Source of the DNA: Alistipes sp.
GTDB lineage: Bacteria > Bacteroidota > Bacteroidia > Bacteroidales > Rikenellaceae
Direction: 5' to 3'
Assembly (NCBI GenBank): GCA_017936685.1
Contig: JAGBFA010000009.1
Span: forward strand, 124,001-188,000
DNA length: 64,000 nucleotides
A model generated the notes under the pieces. That model saw only the letters and a program-made list of their open reading frames with translations. It searched no databases and was not told the DNA's origin. The position numbers and the translations under genes are program-made. Of this stretch, positions 18,115 to 27,263 are shown piece after piece. The number at the start of each line of letters is the position of its first letter. The first letter of the stretch is position 1.

Positions 18115-19272
18115 ATGCAAACAATCGATACGATAGTCGAAAGTTACGGGTGGCAGGGAGTTGCGCTGACGTTCATCGCCCTGGTGCTGTTCGGCATACA
18201 GTTTTACTACTACGGCATAGCCTATCGACACATATACCGCTACCGCATGAACCGCCGCTTCAAGCAGCGCAGCCAGCAGCCGCCCGTGTCGGTCATAGTG
18301 GCACTCTACGGCGAGAACCGCGAGTTCGTCGAGGAGCGTCTGCCGCGTCTGTTCGAGCAGGATTATCCCGATTACGAGGTCGTTGTGGTATATGTGGGTG
18401 CCGATTGCGAGTTCTACGAGAACCTGCGTCTGATGAGCGGCAGCTATGCCAATCTGTCCACTACGCAGATCAAGGCCGACTCACGGTTCCCGATATCGGT
18501 CAAGATGGCCTTGAATCTGGGCATCAAGCTGGCGCACAACGATTCGCTGTTGTTTACCACGCCCGACGCCATGCCGCGCGACAACGAGTGGATCACCTAT
18601 ATGGCCTGCGGGTTCGAGCGTGCACAGGTGGTGCTGGCCTACTCGTCGCTCACCCGTGGAGGCAACCGTCTGGCAGACTACCTCACGCGCATGGTGGAGT
18701 TCCACCAGGCCGAAGACTGGATCGTCGGGGCCATCGATAACCGTCCATATTGCTCCGCCCGCACCAACTTCGGCTTCACGCGCAAAGTCTACGACAAGGC
18801 GCGCGGATTCAACCATCTGAACATGAACATCGGCCATAACGACCTTTTCATCGAATCCGTCACAAGAAAGCGTCGTGCCGCAGTGGTCATGTCGCCCCAT
18901 ACGATCGTCGACGAGACCCGCTGGGGAGGCATGCGCTGGTGGTGGAAACGCATGCGCTACTACGGTTCGTCGTATTCGCTCTATCCACGCGCCGCACGTA
19001 ACTTCTCGGAGTGGGAGAACGGCAGCCGCCTGCTCTTCTTCGCCGTCGTCGTCACGGCTATGGTCTGCCTGCCGCACGAGTTGAAGATCGTCGCGGCACT
19101 GCTGCTGCTGCTACGCTACGCCGTGGTGCTCTACACCACGCGCAAGGTGTCGCAGCGTTTAGGCGAGCGCGGCATACTGTCGCTCTACTGGATATACGAC
19201 ATCTTCGGCGTGTGGATACACTATGCGCTGAGACTCTCTCTGTTACGCAAAAATCCCGACGTATGGAGATAG
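18115..19272 (+). CDS. Membrane-anchored family 2 glycosyltransferase
   Basis: The 385-residue protein has one N-terminal membrane segment (about 14-34), a GT-A domain starting at PPVSVIVALYGENREFVEE, and two or three C-terminal membrane segments (about 305-350). Expected GT2 features are visible as acidic residues in VVVVYVGADC and LLFTTPDAMPRDNEW and an Ala-Glu-Asp-Trp segment near the acceptor site. It should transfer a sugar from a nucleotide-sugar at the cytoplasmic face. The acceptor is unknown. It overlaps the sigma-factor gene by 10 bases, so the two are translationally linked. Confidence 0.85.
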   Translation: MQTIDTIVESYGWQGVALTFIALVLFGIQFYYYGIAYRHIYRYRMNRRFKQRSQQPPVSVIVALYGENREFVEERLPRLFEQDYPDYEVVVVYVGADCEFYENLRLMSGSYANLSTTQIKADSRFPISVKMALNLGIKLAHNDSLLFTTPDAMPRDNEWITYMACGFERAQVVLAYSSLTRGGNRLADYLTRMVEFHQAEDWIVGAIDNRPYCSARTNFGFTRKVYDKARGFNHLNMNIGHNDLFIESVTRKRRAAVVMSPHTIVDETRWGGMRWWWKRMRYYGSSYSLYPRAARNFSEWENGSRLLFFAVVVTAMVCLPHELKIVAALLLLLRYAVVLYTTRKVSQRLGERGILSLYWIYDIFGVWIHYALRLSLLRKNPDVWR

Positions 19273-19823
19273 ACGACTACATCGTAGCCGACGACAGACG
19301 ATTGGTGGCATTGGTGCTCGAAGGCGATCAGTCGGCCTTCGAATATCTGTTCAACCGCTACCGCGAGGCCATCTACCGATTGTTCGTGCAACGCATCGAC
19401 GACGTGAACGATGCCGACGACCTGTTGCAGGAGACCTTCATCAAGGTCTATATCAATATCGACCGCTACTCGCCCGACTACACTTTCGGACAATGGGTCT
19501 ATACCATAGCTCGCAATACGCTGATCGACTACATACGCCGCCGCTCCGACGACATATCCATCGACGAGCGTTTCCTTTCGCCTGCCTCGCCTGCGCCCAC
19601 GCCCGAGGAGAGCGTCATAGCGGCACAGCGGCGCATGCAGTTCGACGCATGCCTGATGCACCTTACACCTGTCTACCGGCAGCTCATCGAGATGCGTTTT
19701 CTCGAAGAGCGTTCATACGAGGAGATCGCCGAGACGCTCGGTCGTCCGATGAATACCGTCAAGACGCAGATACGCCGTGCCAAGGAGGCTATGTGTCGGC
19801 TTATTGTCGAAAGAGAGAGCTGA
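19263..19823 (+). CDS. RNA polymerase ECF-type sigma factor
   Basis: The 186-residue protein has sigma region 2 (FEYLFNRYREAIYRLFV then DADDLLQETFIKVY and FGQWVYTIARNTLIDYIRR) and region 4 (LTPVYRQLIEMRFLEERSYE with EIAETLGRPMNTVKTQIRRA). No anti-sigma factor gene or FecR-like gene is next to it. It is placed between a glycosyltransferase gene that it overlaps and rsmG, which starts 20 bases after its stop. The regulon is unknown. The start at MEIDDYIVADDR gives the normal N-terminal length. Confidence 0.93.
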   Translation: MEIDDYIVADDRRLVALVLEGDQSAFEYLFNRYREAIYRLFVQRIDDVNDADDLLQETFIKVYINIDRYSPDYTFGQWVYTIARNTLIDYIRRRSDDISIDERFLSPASPAPTPEESVIAAQRRMQFDACLMHLTPVYRQLIEMRFLEERSYEEIAETLGRPMNTVKTQIRRAKEAMCRLIVERES

Positions 19824-19842
19824 AACACCTCAGAGTCACGAC

Positions 19843-20463
19843 ATGGAGACAATAGAAAAATACTTCCCCGAGATCACGCCGCGGCAGCGCGAACAGTTCG
19901 CCGCGCTGAAAGAGCTCTACACCGAGTGGAACGCCAAGATCAATGTCATATCGCGCAAGGATATCGACTCGCTCTATCTGCGCCACGTGCTGCATTCGCT
20001 GGCCATAGCACGCGTATGCCGCTTCGAACGCGATGCCCGCGTGCTGGACGTAGGCTGCGGCGGCGGTTTTCCGAGCGTGCCGTTAGCCATAATGTTTCCC
20101 GAGACACGATTCACGTCGGTCGACTCTATCGGCAAGAAGATAACCGTGGTGCGAGGCATCTGCTCCGGTGCCGGCATCGATAACATCGACGCGCGCCACA
20201 CACGCGTTGAGCAGCTCGACGGCAGGTTCGATTATGTCGTCTCGCGCGCCGTGACCGACATGTCGACATTCGTGGGCTGGGTGTGGGGCAAGCTGCAACG
20301 CGGACAACACGGGACGCTCCCCGCAGGCATACTCTACCTCAAAGGCGGGGATCTTGCGGAAGAGATGGCGCGCACGCACCGTAAATGGCGCGAATATGCC
20401 ATATCGGAGATGTTCGACGAAGAGTTCTTCCAGACCAAGAAAGTAGTATATATGCAGTATTGA
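19843..20463 (+). CDS. rsmG: 16S rRNA (guanine-N7) methyltransferase RsmG
   Basis: The 206-residue product methylates G527 of 16S rRNA using S-adenosylmethionine. VLDVGCGGGFPSVPLA is the SAM-binding motif I; KKITVV and VSRAV segments follow, and HVLHSLAIARV precedes it as in GidB/RsmG proteins. Length matches the family. It ends the glycosyltransferase, sigma factor, rsmG series. The start at METIEKYFPEITPRQ is the family-like N-terminus. Confidence 0.93.
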   Translation: METIEKYFPEITPRQREQFAALKELYTEWNAKINVISRKDIDSLYLRHVLHSLAIARVCRFERDARVLDVGCGGGFPSVPLAIMFPETRFTSVDSIGKKITVVRGICSGAGIDNIDARHTRVEQLDGRFDYVVSRAVTDMSTFVGWVWGKLQRGQHGTLPAGILYLKGGDLAEEMARTHRKWREYAISEMFDEEFFQTKKVVYMQY

Positions 20464-21005
20464 TGTGGCGGCGCATATCCGATCGGCAGGGGTGGCGGCC
20501 GGTGTTTTGCATAATGTCTTACTGCTCGCATTTACAGTATGTTATGAATGCGTCCGAGCGACTCGCACCGCGCGGGATACCCTGTGCGGATTGTCAATAA
20601 AAGATCACAAAATAGCATAAAAGGTTCATATTTGCCTCTATTTCGGGGCAATGTCCGAATTATTTCTTATCTTTATCGGGCGTTATCGCGGTGCAGACTG
20701 TGCGGTGATGCGAAAATGACAGTGCGTCGGATTGACTGAAAACGACACTCGGCAGAGGACTAAGCGAATGTAGGACAAGTTATTTATTTGCCGCCTCTGT
20801 CGGTGTCGTTATCGTTTCGGGTGTACGGCGGCAGCGCGTAGTGGTGCTTCGATTCCGCGGTGGCTGTCTCTCTGAAATGCACGAATCGCGCCAAATGCTC
20901 TCCGGAGGCATCTTTGCCGAATCCTCATGCGAAGATGCCGGACGGAAATACGCATGGACGGCATACATATACGCCGTCCATGCGGTCAAATAATCCTTCC
21001 GGCTA
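20464..21005. other. Intergenic region between rsmG and katA
   Basis: No convincing gene. It holds an imperfect inverted repeat (20741-20758 with 20794-20810, arms AACGACAC...GGCAGAGG) around an AT-rich loop, a possible -7 box TATCTTTA (20668-20675), and a hairpin near katA listed separately. A 69-codon minus-strand frame at 20780-20989 has no protein-like features. Confidence 0.5.
20952..20983 (-). terminator. Hairpin downstream of katA
   Basis: GCATGGACGGC and GCCGTCCATGC form a perfect 11-bp stem with a 10-base loop, 22 bases past the katA stop. It lacks a clear T-run. Confidence 0.5.
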
Positions 21006-22520
21006 TTATTTATGCCCTACGGCCGCAGGCTGCCTGGCCGAAGCCTTATCGGCAGGGTCGGCCGCCGCAAGAGCCTCTTCAAGATCGATCCCCAGAGCCG
21101 CCGCCACGCCTCGGCCGTACTCGCTGTCGGCACGATAGCAGTTGCGCACATGACGCTGCTTGATAAAGAGCTTGCAGTCGCCCATGGCGCGTGCCGTATT
21201 CTCGCATGTAGCTTTCCGGTCTTCGCCCGACATCAGCCGCCACAGCTTGCCCGGCTGCGTGTAGTAATCGTCGTCGTAGGCTCGCTCGTCGTAATTGTAG
21301 GCATCGCCGTAGAGCTTCAGCGGCGGCTCCTTGACCGACGGTGTGTCGTGCCATTCGCCGAAACTGTTGGGCTCGTAGGCCGGCGTGCGTCCGTAGTTGT
21401 CGTCGGTGCGCATCTGCCCGTCGCGATGATAGGAGTGCACAGGGCATCGCGGGCGGTTGACCGGAATAAGATTGTGGTTGACTCCCAAACGATAACGCTG
21501 CGCGTCGCCGTAGGAGAATAGCCGCCCCTGCAACATCTTGTCGGGCGAGAAGCCTATACCCTCCACTACGTTCAGCGGATTGAATGCCGCCTGCTCCACC
21601 TCGGCGAAGAAGTTTTCGGGATTGCGGTTCAGTTCCAGTATACCCACGTCGTGCAGCGGGAAGTCGCCGTGATACCACACCTTCGTCAGATCGAACGGAT
21701 TGATATGGTAGTGGCGCGCCTGCTCCTCGGTCATCAGCTGCACCTGCATCTTCCAGCGCGGGAAATCGCCGCGTTCGATAGCCTCGAACAGATCGCGCTG
21801 ATGCGACTCGCGGTCCTTTGCTATGACGGCTTCGGCCTCGGCGTCGGTCAGGTTCTTTATACCCTGCAACGTGCGGAAGTGGAACTTCACCCATGTGCGG
21901 CGGTTAGCCTTGTCGTAGAAACTGTATGTGTGGCTGCCGAAGCCGTGCATGTGACGGAACGACGCGGGTATGCCGCGCGGCGACATGGTGATGGTCACCT
22001 GATGCAGAGCCTCGGGGAGCAGTGTCCAGAAGTCCCAGTTGTTGTCGACGCTGCGCATGCCCGTGCGCGGGTCGCGCTTTATGGCATGGTTCAGATCGGG
22101 GAACTTCAACGGGTCGCGCAGGAAGAATACGGGCGTGTTGTTGCCCACTAAATCCCAGTTGCCCTCGTCGGTGTAATACTTCATGGCGAAGCCGCGTATG
22201 TCGCGCTCGGCATCGGCTGCACCCCTCTCGCCCGCGACAGTCGAGAAACGCACGAAACACGGTGTCTTCTTGCCCACGCGCGAAAAGATCGATGCCCGCG
22301 TCCACCGTGTGATGTCGTGCGTTACGGTGAATGTGCCGTATGCACCCGAGCCTTTGGCGTGCATTCTCCGCTCGGGAATCACCTCGCGGTCGAAGTGCGC
22401 CAGCTTCTCCATGTACCACGGATCCTGCATCAGCGCAGGACCGCGCTGACCGGCGGTGGCTATGTTCTGGTTGTCGGCAATAGGGCGGCCGTTCTCGGCC
22501 GTAAGTCTTTTTTTGTCCAT
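21006..22520 (-). CDS. katA: Catalase (clade of small-subunit haem catalases)
   Basis: The 504-residue enzyme breaks hydrogen peroxide into water and oxygen. His54 in [11 protein letters not shown] and Asn127 in [13 protein letters not shown] are the distal haem residues, and Tyr337 in [14 protein letters not shown] is the haem-iron ligand. Length matches the 480-510-residue monofunctional catalases. The start at [19 protein letters not shown] gives the family N-terminus. It stands as a single gene; a small barrel gene ends 76 bases upstream on the same strand. No OxyR or Fur gene is near. Confidence 0.95.
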   Translation of the reverse strand: MDKKRLTAENGRPIADNQNIATAGQRGPALMQDPWYMEKLAHFDREVIPERRMHAKGSGAYGTFTVTHDITRWTRASIFSRVGKKTPCFVRFSTVAGERGAADAERDIRGFAMKYYTDEGNWDLVGNNTPVFFLRDPLKFPDLNHAIKRDPRTGMRSVDNNWDFWTLLPEALHQVTITMSPRGIPASFRHMHGFGSHTYSFYDKANRRTWVKFHFRTLQGIKNLTDAEAEAVIAKDRESHQRDLFEAIERGDFPRWKMQVQLMTEEQARHYHINPFDLTKVWYHGDFPLHDVGILELNRNPENFFAEVEQAAFNPLNVVEGIGFSPDKMLQGRLFSYGDAQRYRLGVNHNLIPVNRPRCPVHSYHRDGQMRTDDNYGRTPAYEPNSFGEWHDTPSVKEPPLKLYGDAYNYDERAYDDDYYTQPGKLWRLMSGEDRKATCENTARAMGDCKLFIKQRHVRNCYRADSEYGRGVAAALGIDLEEALAAADPADKASARQPAAVGHK

Positions 22521-22596
22521 AATCCGAAGAGTTTTTTGTTTGCTCTGCGGACAATCCAAAACAGTGCCACGGCCGGCAGTGCTATGCCCTTCCTGC

Positions 22597-23109
22597 TTAA
22601 AACGCGTAACCTATGCCCAATCGCACGGCACTCATCTGGAAGCCATCGATGGTCATCGATTTGAATCCGAGCGACAGATGCACCCTGCCGCCGCCGCGCA
22701 TATCGATGGCCATACCTATCGCAGGCTCGAAAAAGATGCCGCCGCACTCCTGCGCCTCGTTCGATATGGGGACGTTCGAGCCGACCTGTGCCGAGAAGAA
22801 GAGCCGCGTGCTGCTGTGCGAGTTGACGTAGGCGCGTCCCTCGACCGACAGCGGCATGAACCACATCGCATAGTTGTAGTCGTAGCCGTATTCGGATAGG
22901 CGCATGGCTCCCGCGCCCAAGCCGACGAAGAAGTTGTCGCCGATGTCGACACCGTGTACTGTTCGCAATTCGAAGCCGTGCATCTGTTCGACGCTGACGG
23001 AGATGCCGTAGCCGAAATCCACCGAGCCGCGATAACGCAGCGGCGTCTGCGCCTCGGCCGACACGAATGCCGTCAGCGCAAGGACGACGATCAAAAAAGA
23101 TTTTTTCAT
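22597..23109 (-). CDS. Small secreted outer-membrane beta-barrel-like protein
   Basis: The 170-residue product has a signal peptide ([21 protein letters not shown]). The mature part alternates polar and hydrophobic residues with many Gly and aromatic positions and ends in RLGIGYAF, a barrel-type C-terminal strand. It resembles the OmpA/porin-like small barrel proteins common in Bacteroidetes. No function can be assigned. It lies upstream of katA on the same strand but the 76-base gap leaves co-transcription open. Confidence 0.7.
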   Translation of the reverse strand: MKKSFLIVVLALTAFVSAEAQTPLRYRGSVDFGYGISVSVEQMHGFELRTVHGVDIGDNFFVGLGAGAMRLSEYGYDYNYAMWFMPLSVEGRAYVNSHSSTRLFFSAQVGSNVPISNEAQECGGIFFEPAIGMAIDMRGGGRVHLSLGFKSMTIDGFQMSAVRLGIGYAF

Positions 23110-23288
23110 AATAGGACAAGTTTATCGGTTAGTCGACCATAAATATACGAAATTTTATCGGATAACCAATCATTTGCGCTAAAAAAACTCTTATGCGGCG
23201 CATCGGATTTCATGATTGGAAATTTTTTAGTATCTTTACATACGGACAGCATCTCGATTTTTGCATTTACCGCTATATATTTTTATAT

Positions 23289-23825
23289 ATGACAACAAGA
23301 TACACATATACAGCATTTGTGCTGTCGGTCATGGCACTCTTGGCTTCGGCATGTGACAAGACGTGCCGAGGCGTATTGGACAGCAACGTCGTAGATAAGA
23401 CCTACCGCTTCGAGATCGTCAATCAGAGCGGCATAGACCTCAGCCTCTCGTTCGAATCTCCGGCCATGCCTCCCGAGCAGATCGACTTCACGGCCGACGG
23501 CAGCCGCTTCGAAATAGCGATTGCAGCAGACGAAACGCTGTCATGGGTCGAAACCGTAAATATCATGATGCCGGAAGGCACTGCTGTCAACGGTTTTATG
23601 TGGTCATGGGTGCGCGACCTGCGCATAGATTATTCCGACGGAGTCTGCGTCGACGGGCAGTCTTTGCCCGAAGATCGCCGTCCGACCGAGATGCGGGCAT
23701 ATGCCATTATCGGCACATCTCGGCCTGAGAGCGGCACCGGCAGTATTGACGGCACAGCCCGATATGTCTTCACTGACAGCGACTACCGCTATGCCGCAGA
23801 ACGCGCCCGAAGAGCCTCGCGATAA
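23289..23825 (+). CDS. Small lipoprotein of unknown function
   Basis: The 178-residue protein has a lipoprotein signal with cysteine at SACDKTC. The rest reads like a single beta-sandwich domain (RFEIVNQSGIDLSLSFESP, then WVETVNIMMPEG). I do not recognise the family. A TATCTTTA box at 23231-23238 could be its promoter; the start at 23289 opens the signal peptide directly, and the longer frame upstream is promoter DNA. The ricT-like gene begins 67 bases after its stop with its own box. Confidence 0.7.
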   Translation: MTTRYTYTAFVLSVMALLASACDKTCRGVLDSNVVDKTYRFEIVNQSGIDLSLSFESPAMPPEQIDFTADGSRFEIAIAADETLSWVETVNIMMPEGTAVNGFMWSWVRDLRIDYSDGVCVDGQSLPEDRRPTEMRAYAIIGTSRPESGTGSIDGTARYVFTDSDYRYAAERARRASR

Positions 23826-23892
23826 TTAATTGCGGATGAATTGCCTTTAAATCGCAGAAAATTGCTATCTTTACGCCAAATTGTATATTGAA

Positions 23893-25452
23893 ATGAGTTG
23901 CAATAAAAAACATATGCCCGAGATGGGGCGCGGCTGCCGTTTCTGCGATTGCGGCGACGAAGTATGCGCACAGCCCGTCGAAGGGTGCTTCAAACTCCAC
24001 GAAACGGCATGGTTGGAGGATTATCCCGACAATCTGCCCAACGACATATTCGAGGTGCGCTTCAAGAATACGCGCCGCTCCTATTACCAGAACGTCAACG
24101 GATTGGATCTGCATCGCGGCGACATAGTGGCCGTCGAGGCCTCGCCCGGCCACGACATAGGCATCGTCTCGCTCACGGGTGACATGGTCGCCAGACAGAT
24201 GCGCCGCGTGGGCTTCAACCCCTTCAACGGCGAGTTCAAGAAGATCTACCGCAAGGCCAAGCCCTACGATATCGAACGCTGGCAGGAGGCCATAGCTTTG
24301 GAGCATGAGACCATGATCGCCGCACGACAGATTGCCGCCGACATGGGACTCAACATGAAGATCGGCGACGTGGAGTACCAGGGCGACAAGATCAAGGCCA
24401 TATTCTACTACATAGCCGACGAGCGCGTCGACTTCCGCGAGTTGATCAAGGTCTTCGCCGAGCGTTTCCGCATTCGCATAGAGATGAAGCAGATAGGTGC
24501 CCGACAGGAGGCCGGCCGTATAGGCGGTATCGGTGCTTGCGGGCGCGAGCTGTGCTGCGCCTCGTGGATATCGAGCTTTTCGAGCGTCACGACCAACGCC
24601 GCACGCATGCAGGAGATCTCGCTCAATCCTCAGAAATTAGCCGGACAGTGCTCCAAGTTGAAGTGCTGTCTGATGTACGAATACGACGTCTATGCCGATG
24701 CTCGCCGCGACATGCCGCGCGTGAGAGAGCCGTTGCAGACGCTCGACGGCGAGTACTACCTCATCAAGAGCGACCCGCTGGCGCACACCATGTCGTTCAG
24801 CAGCAGCCGCGATGCCATGGCCAATGTGGTGACTCTGCCCGTCGGCCGCGTGCGCGAGATACTGTCGCTCAACCGAGCCGGCAAGAAGGCCGAGACGTTG
24901 GAGGGCGAGGGTGCCTCGACTGCGGTCGAGGAGCCGACATATCGTCACGAGGAGGACAGCATCACGCGATTCGATTCGAAGAACCGCCGCAGCAAACGCA
25001 ACAAGCGCGGCCGAAACAACCGCGACACGCAGACGGGCGGCAAGGAGAGCGGCAAGGAGGGCGGCAGCGAACAGCCCATGCAATCACAGCCCAAGTCGGG
25101 CGACAACCGATCGGAACATCGTCGTCGGGAGGATAACCGCGCCGACCGACCGTCGCAGGGACGCGGGCAAGCCGACGGCGAGAGCGGTCAGCAGCAGTCG
25201 CGCCGCAGCGACCGCAATGCCAACCGCCGCAACCGCGACAATGCGGCTGCCGAGCAGAACAGAACAAGACCCGATAATAATGCCGTTTCGGCGCAGCAGG
25301 ATACAGCGAACAACGATGGCGAGCAGCGTCGGCCGCGCGGCAACCGCCGTCCGCAACGTCGTCGTCCTCAGCATGGCGATGCGCAGGGTGCACCCCGCGG
25401 CGAGAAGCAGCAGGGCGGCAGCGACAATAACGGCGGCGCACAACAATCGTAA
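23893..25452 (+). CDS. PSP1/RicT-like protein with long basic tail
   Basis: The 519-residue protein has a PSP1-type C-terminal core similar to Bacillus RicT/YaaT. The Cys-rich segments GCRFCDCGDEVC (near the N-terminus), CGRELCCASW and CSKLKCCLMYEY are conserved in this family and may hold a cofactor or metal. Residues about 1-340 form the conserved part; from about 345 on the tail is dominated by Arg, Asn, Gly, Gln and Asp (RRSKRNKRGRNNRD), which suggests disorder and RNA binding. In Bacteroidetes the gene is regularly next to gldH, as here, five bases apart. ATG at 23893 is preferred to the TTG 12 bases earlier. A TATCTTTA box lies at 23866-23873. Confidence 0.85.
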   Translation: MSCNKKHMPEMGRGCRFCDCGDEVCAQPVEGCFKLHETAWLEDYPDNLPNDIFEVRFKNTRRSYYQNVNGLDLHRGDIVAVEASPGHDIGIVSLTGDMVARQMRRVGFNPFNGEFKKIYRKAKPYDIERWQEAIALEHETMIAARQIAADMGLNMKIGDVEYQGDKIKAIFYYIADERVDFRELIKVFAERFRIRIEMKQIGARQEAGRIGGIGACGRELCCASWISSFSSVTTNAARMQEISLNPQKLAGQCSKLKCCLMYEYDVYADARRDMPRVREPLQTLDGEYYLIKSDPLAHTMSFSSSRDAMANVVTLPVGRVREILSLNRAGKKAETLEGEGASTAVEEPTYRHEEDSITRFDSKNRRSKRNKRGRNNRDTQTGGKESGKEGGSEQPMQSQPKSGDNRSEHRRREDNRADRPSQGRGQADGESGQQQSRRSDRNANRRNRDNAAAEQNRTRPDNNAVSAQQDTANNDGEQRRPRGNRRPQRRRPQHGDAQGAPRGEKQQGGSDNNGGAQQS

Positions 25453-25457
25453 AGGTC

Positions 25458-25892
25458 ATGACACTCCGTGCAGGACATATAGCCGCGGCGGCATGCGCAG
25501 TGTGGCTTGCGTCGTGCTCGTCGGGCGGCACCACCGTCGAGATGCACGACATGGACGATCTGCGGTGGAGCGAGGCGGCGCAAATCTCCGTCGACAACGA
25601 CGACACGCTGTCGATGCGCACGCTGAGTGTGGTCGTGCGCTACAACCGCCGGCTGCAACCCGATTCGGTCTGCGTAGATATCGCCACGCTGACCCCCGAT
25701 TCGCTACGCTTGGAGGAGCGTTTCACACTGCATATCCCGCCTACCGACGAGGTGCGTCCCGTGGAGCGCGTATTCCCCTACCGCCGCCATGCACGCCTTA
25801 TGCGACAAGGCACCTACCGATTCACGATCACCCCGTCCGACGAAATAGCTGGCATAGAGTCGGTGGGGCTGATGATCGACAACGCCGATTAA
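25458..25892 (+). CDS. gldH: GldH-like lipoprotein
   Basis: The 144-residue protein has a lipoprotein signal (CAVWLASCSSGG). Its pattern, with RWSEAAQISVDNDDT early and YRFTITPSDEIAGIESVGLMI at the end, matches the GldH family, named from gliding motility in Flavobacterium but also present in non-gliding Bacteroidales, where the job is unknown. It sits between the ricT-like gene (5 bases) and trmB (13 bases), so the three are likely one transcript. Confidence 0.75.
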   Translation: MTLRAGHIAAAACAVWLASCSSGGTTVEMHDMDDLRWSEAAQISVDNDDTLSMRTLSVVVRYNRRLQPDSVCVDIATLTPDSLRLEERFTLHIPPTDEVRPVERVFPYRRHARLMRQGTYRFTITPSDEIAGIESVGLMIDNAD

Positions 25893-25905
25893 ATCATATT
25901 TTCAG

Positions 25906-26655
25906 ATGGGAAAAGACAAACTGCGCAGATTTGCCGAAAACCTCACATTCGACTGCCTCATACAGCCCGAGTTCGACGAGATATTCAAGAACGATCATCG
26001 ACTCAAAGGGCACTGGCACAGCGATTTCTTCCACAACGACCGCCCCATAACGCTCGAACTCGGCTGCGGCAAGGGCGAATACACCATAGCTCTGGCCGAA
26101 CGCAACCCCGACCGTAATTATATAGGTGTCGACATCAAGGGCGCGCGCATGTGGCGCGGTGCCAAGACCGCCACCGAACGCCAGATGGGCAACGTGGGAT
26201 TCATACGCACGCGCATCGAGTTCATCACCTCGTTCTTCGCCGAGGGCGAGATCGACGAGATATGGATCACATTCCCCGATCCGCAGCTCAAAAGCCGCCG
26301 CGCCAAGAAACGCCTCACCTCGCCGCTCTTCCTCGAACGCTATGCACAGATGCTCGCGGCCGACGGCGCGATAAACCTCAAAACCGACTCGCAGCACCTG
26401 TTCCGCTACACCTCGGCCGTCATCGAACGTTTCGGCCTGCGGTGCGAAGCGGCCAACGACGACATCTACGGCTCGGGCTTCGCCGACGAGACGCTGTCGG
26501 TCAAGACGGCCTACGAGCAGATGTTCCTCTCGCGCCGGCTGCCCATCACCTACACGCGCTTCACGCTGGGCGGACGCAGCCGTTTCGAGGAGTTCGACTG
26601 GGAGGGCGACGACATTCTCGACAAGGATTGCGAGCCGCAGCGCGCAGGATTATAA
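25906..26655 (+). CDS. trmB: tRNA (guanine-N7) methyltransferase TrmB
   Basis: The 249-residue enzyme makes m7G46 in tRNA. LELGCGKGEYTIALAER is SAM-binding motif I, NYIGVDIKGARMWRGAK motif II with the family-specific Gly-Ala-Arg run, and WITFPDPQLKSRRAKKRL is the TrmB hallmark containing the catalytic Asp and the tRNA-binding basic stretch. Length is normal. It is the last gene of the ricT-like, gldH, trmB group, followed by a long hairpin. Confidence 0.95.
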   Translation: MGKDKLRRFAENLTFDCLIQPEFDEIFKNDHRLKGHWHSDFFHNDRPITLELGCGKGEYTIALAERNPDRNYIGVDIKGARMWRGAKTATERQMGNVGFIRTRIEFITSFFAEGEIDEIWITFPDPQLKSRRAKKRLTSPLFLERYAQMLAADGAINLKTDSQHLFRYTSAVIERFGLRCEAANDDIYGSGFADETLSVKTAYEQMFLSRRLPITYTRFTLGGRSRFEEFDWEGDDILDKDCEPQRAGL

Positions 26656-26682
26656 CCATTTCCGACTCAAAGTGCAAATATA

Positions 26683-26721
26683 ATACTTCCACGGTCGAGT
26701 GTTTCTCGACCGTGGAAGTAT
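26683..26721. terminator. Long perfect hairpin after trmB
   Basis: ATACTTCCACGGTCGAG pairs over 17 bases with CTCGACCGTGGAAGTAT around a five-base loop. It lies 28 bases past the trmB stop and probably ends that transcript, although the T-run behind it is short. Confidence 0.65.
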
Positions 26722-26744
26722 GCGTTTGTCAACCCGAAATGCAG

Positions 26745-27110
26745 ATTCTCACGTCGCGTGCACGGCACGCTCCTCAGAATGACACGAACGCAACAAAAGT
26801 CATTCTGAACGAAGCCGCGCGTAGTGAAGAATCTGGTTGGGGACGACATGACATGGTAGTCATGTCGAACGTCAGTGAGACATCTGTGGACGACAAGGCC
26901 TATCGTAATTATATGACTACGTAAATAATCGCGCACAGATTTCTCGCTCACGCTCGAAATGACACCTCGCTGTCACTCCGAGGGAGGGCACATGCCCGAC
27001 CGTGGGAGTCTCGCCGTCGGGAGCGTGATTGCCTCCACTAATATATATGTCAGCCAAAACAGAGATTCTCACGTCGCAGTCATTCGACTGCTCCTCAGAA
27101 TGACAGGGTG
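26745..27110. repeat. Intergenic array of TGTCATTCTGAGGAG-type hairpin repeats
   Basis: Inverted and direct units are visible at 26745-26790 (hairpin CGTGCACGGCACG), 26800-26850, 26930-27020 and 27060-27105 (hairpin GCAGTCATTCGACTGC). No gene is supported in 26656-27263. Confidence 0.8.
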
Positions 27111-27171
27111 AGCATATCAACCTCGCACATCGTTCCCAACCGGATTCTTTGCTGCGTTCAGTATGGCACAA

Positions 27172-27262
27172 TAAAAATCGGTGCGAATAGGCTGTACTCG
27201 ACGTACTGCCTGTTCGCACCAATGATTGAGGTGACGCTATTGGCGTCGTTTCATGAAAAAAG
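27172..27262. repeat. Three-hairpin palindromic element, copy 4 (degenerate)
   Basis: The central hairpin GGTGCGAATAGGC / GCCTGTTCGCACC around TGTACTCGACGTACT is intact. The outer arms are eroded (left ATAAAAATC, right GTCGTTTCATGAAAAAA). The right end touches the stop codon of the zinc-ribbon gene. Confidence 0.65.
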
Positions 27263-27263
27263 C

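Noticed and set aside
20741-20810. Integron attC site
   Set aside because: The inverted repeat lacks the RYYYAAC and GTTRRRY end motifs and no integron integrase is present.
20780-20989. 69-codon minus-strand frame next to katA
   Set aside because: Overlaps a hairpin and an inverted repeat; no start signal or protein-like pattern.
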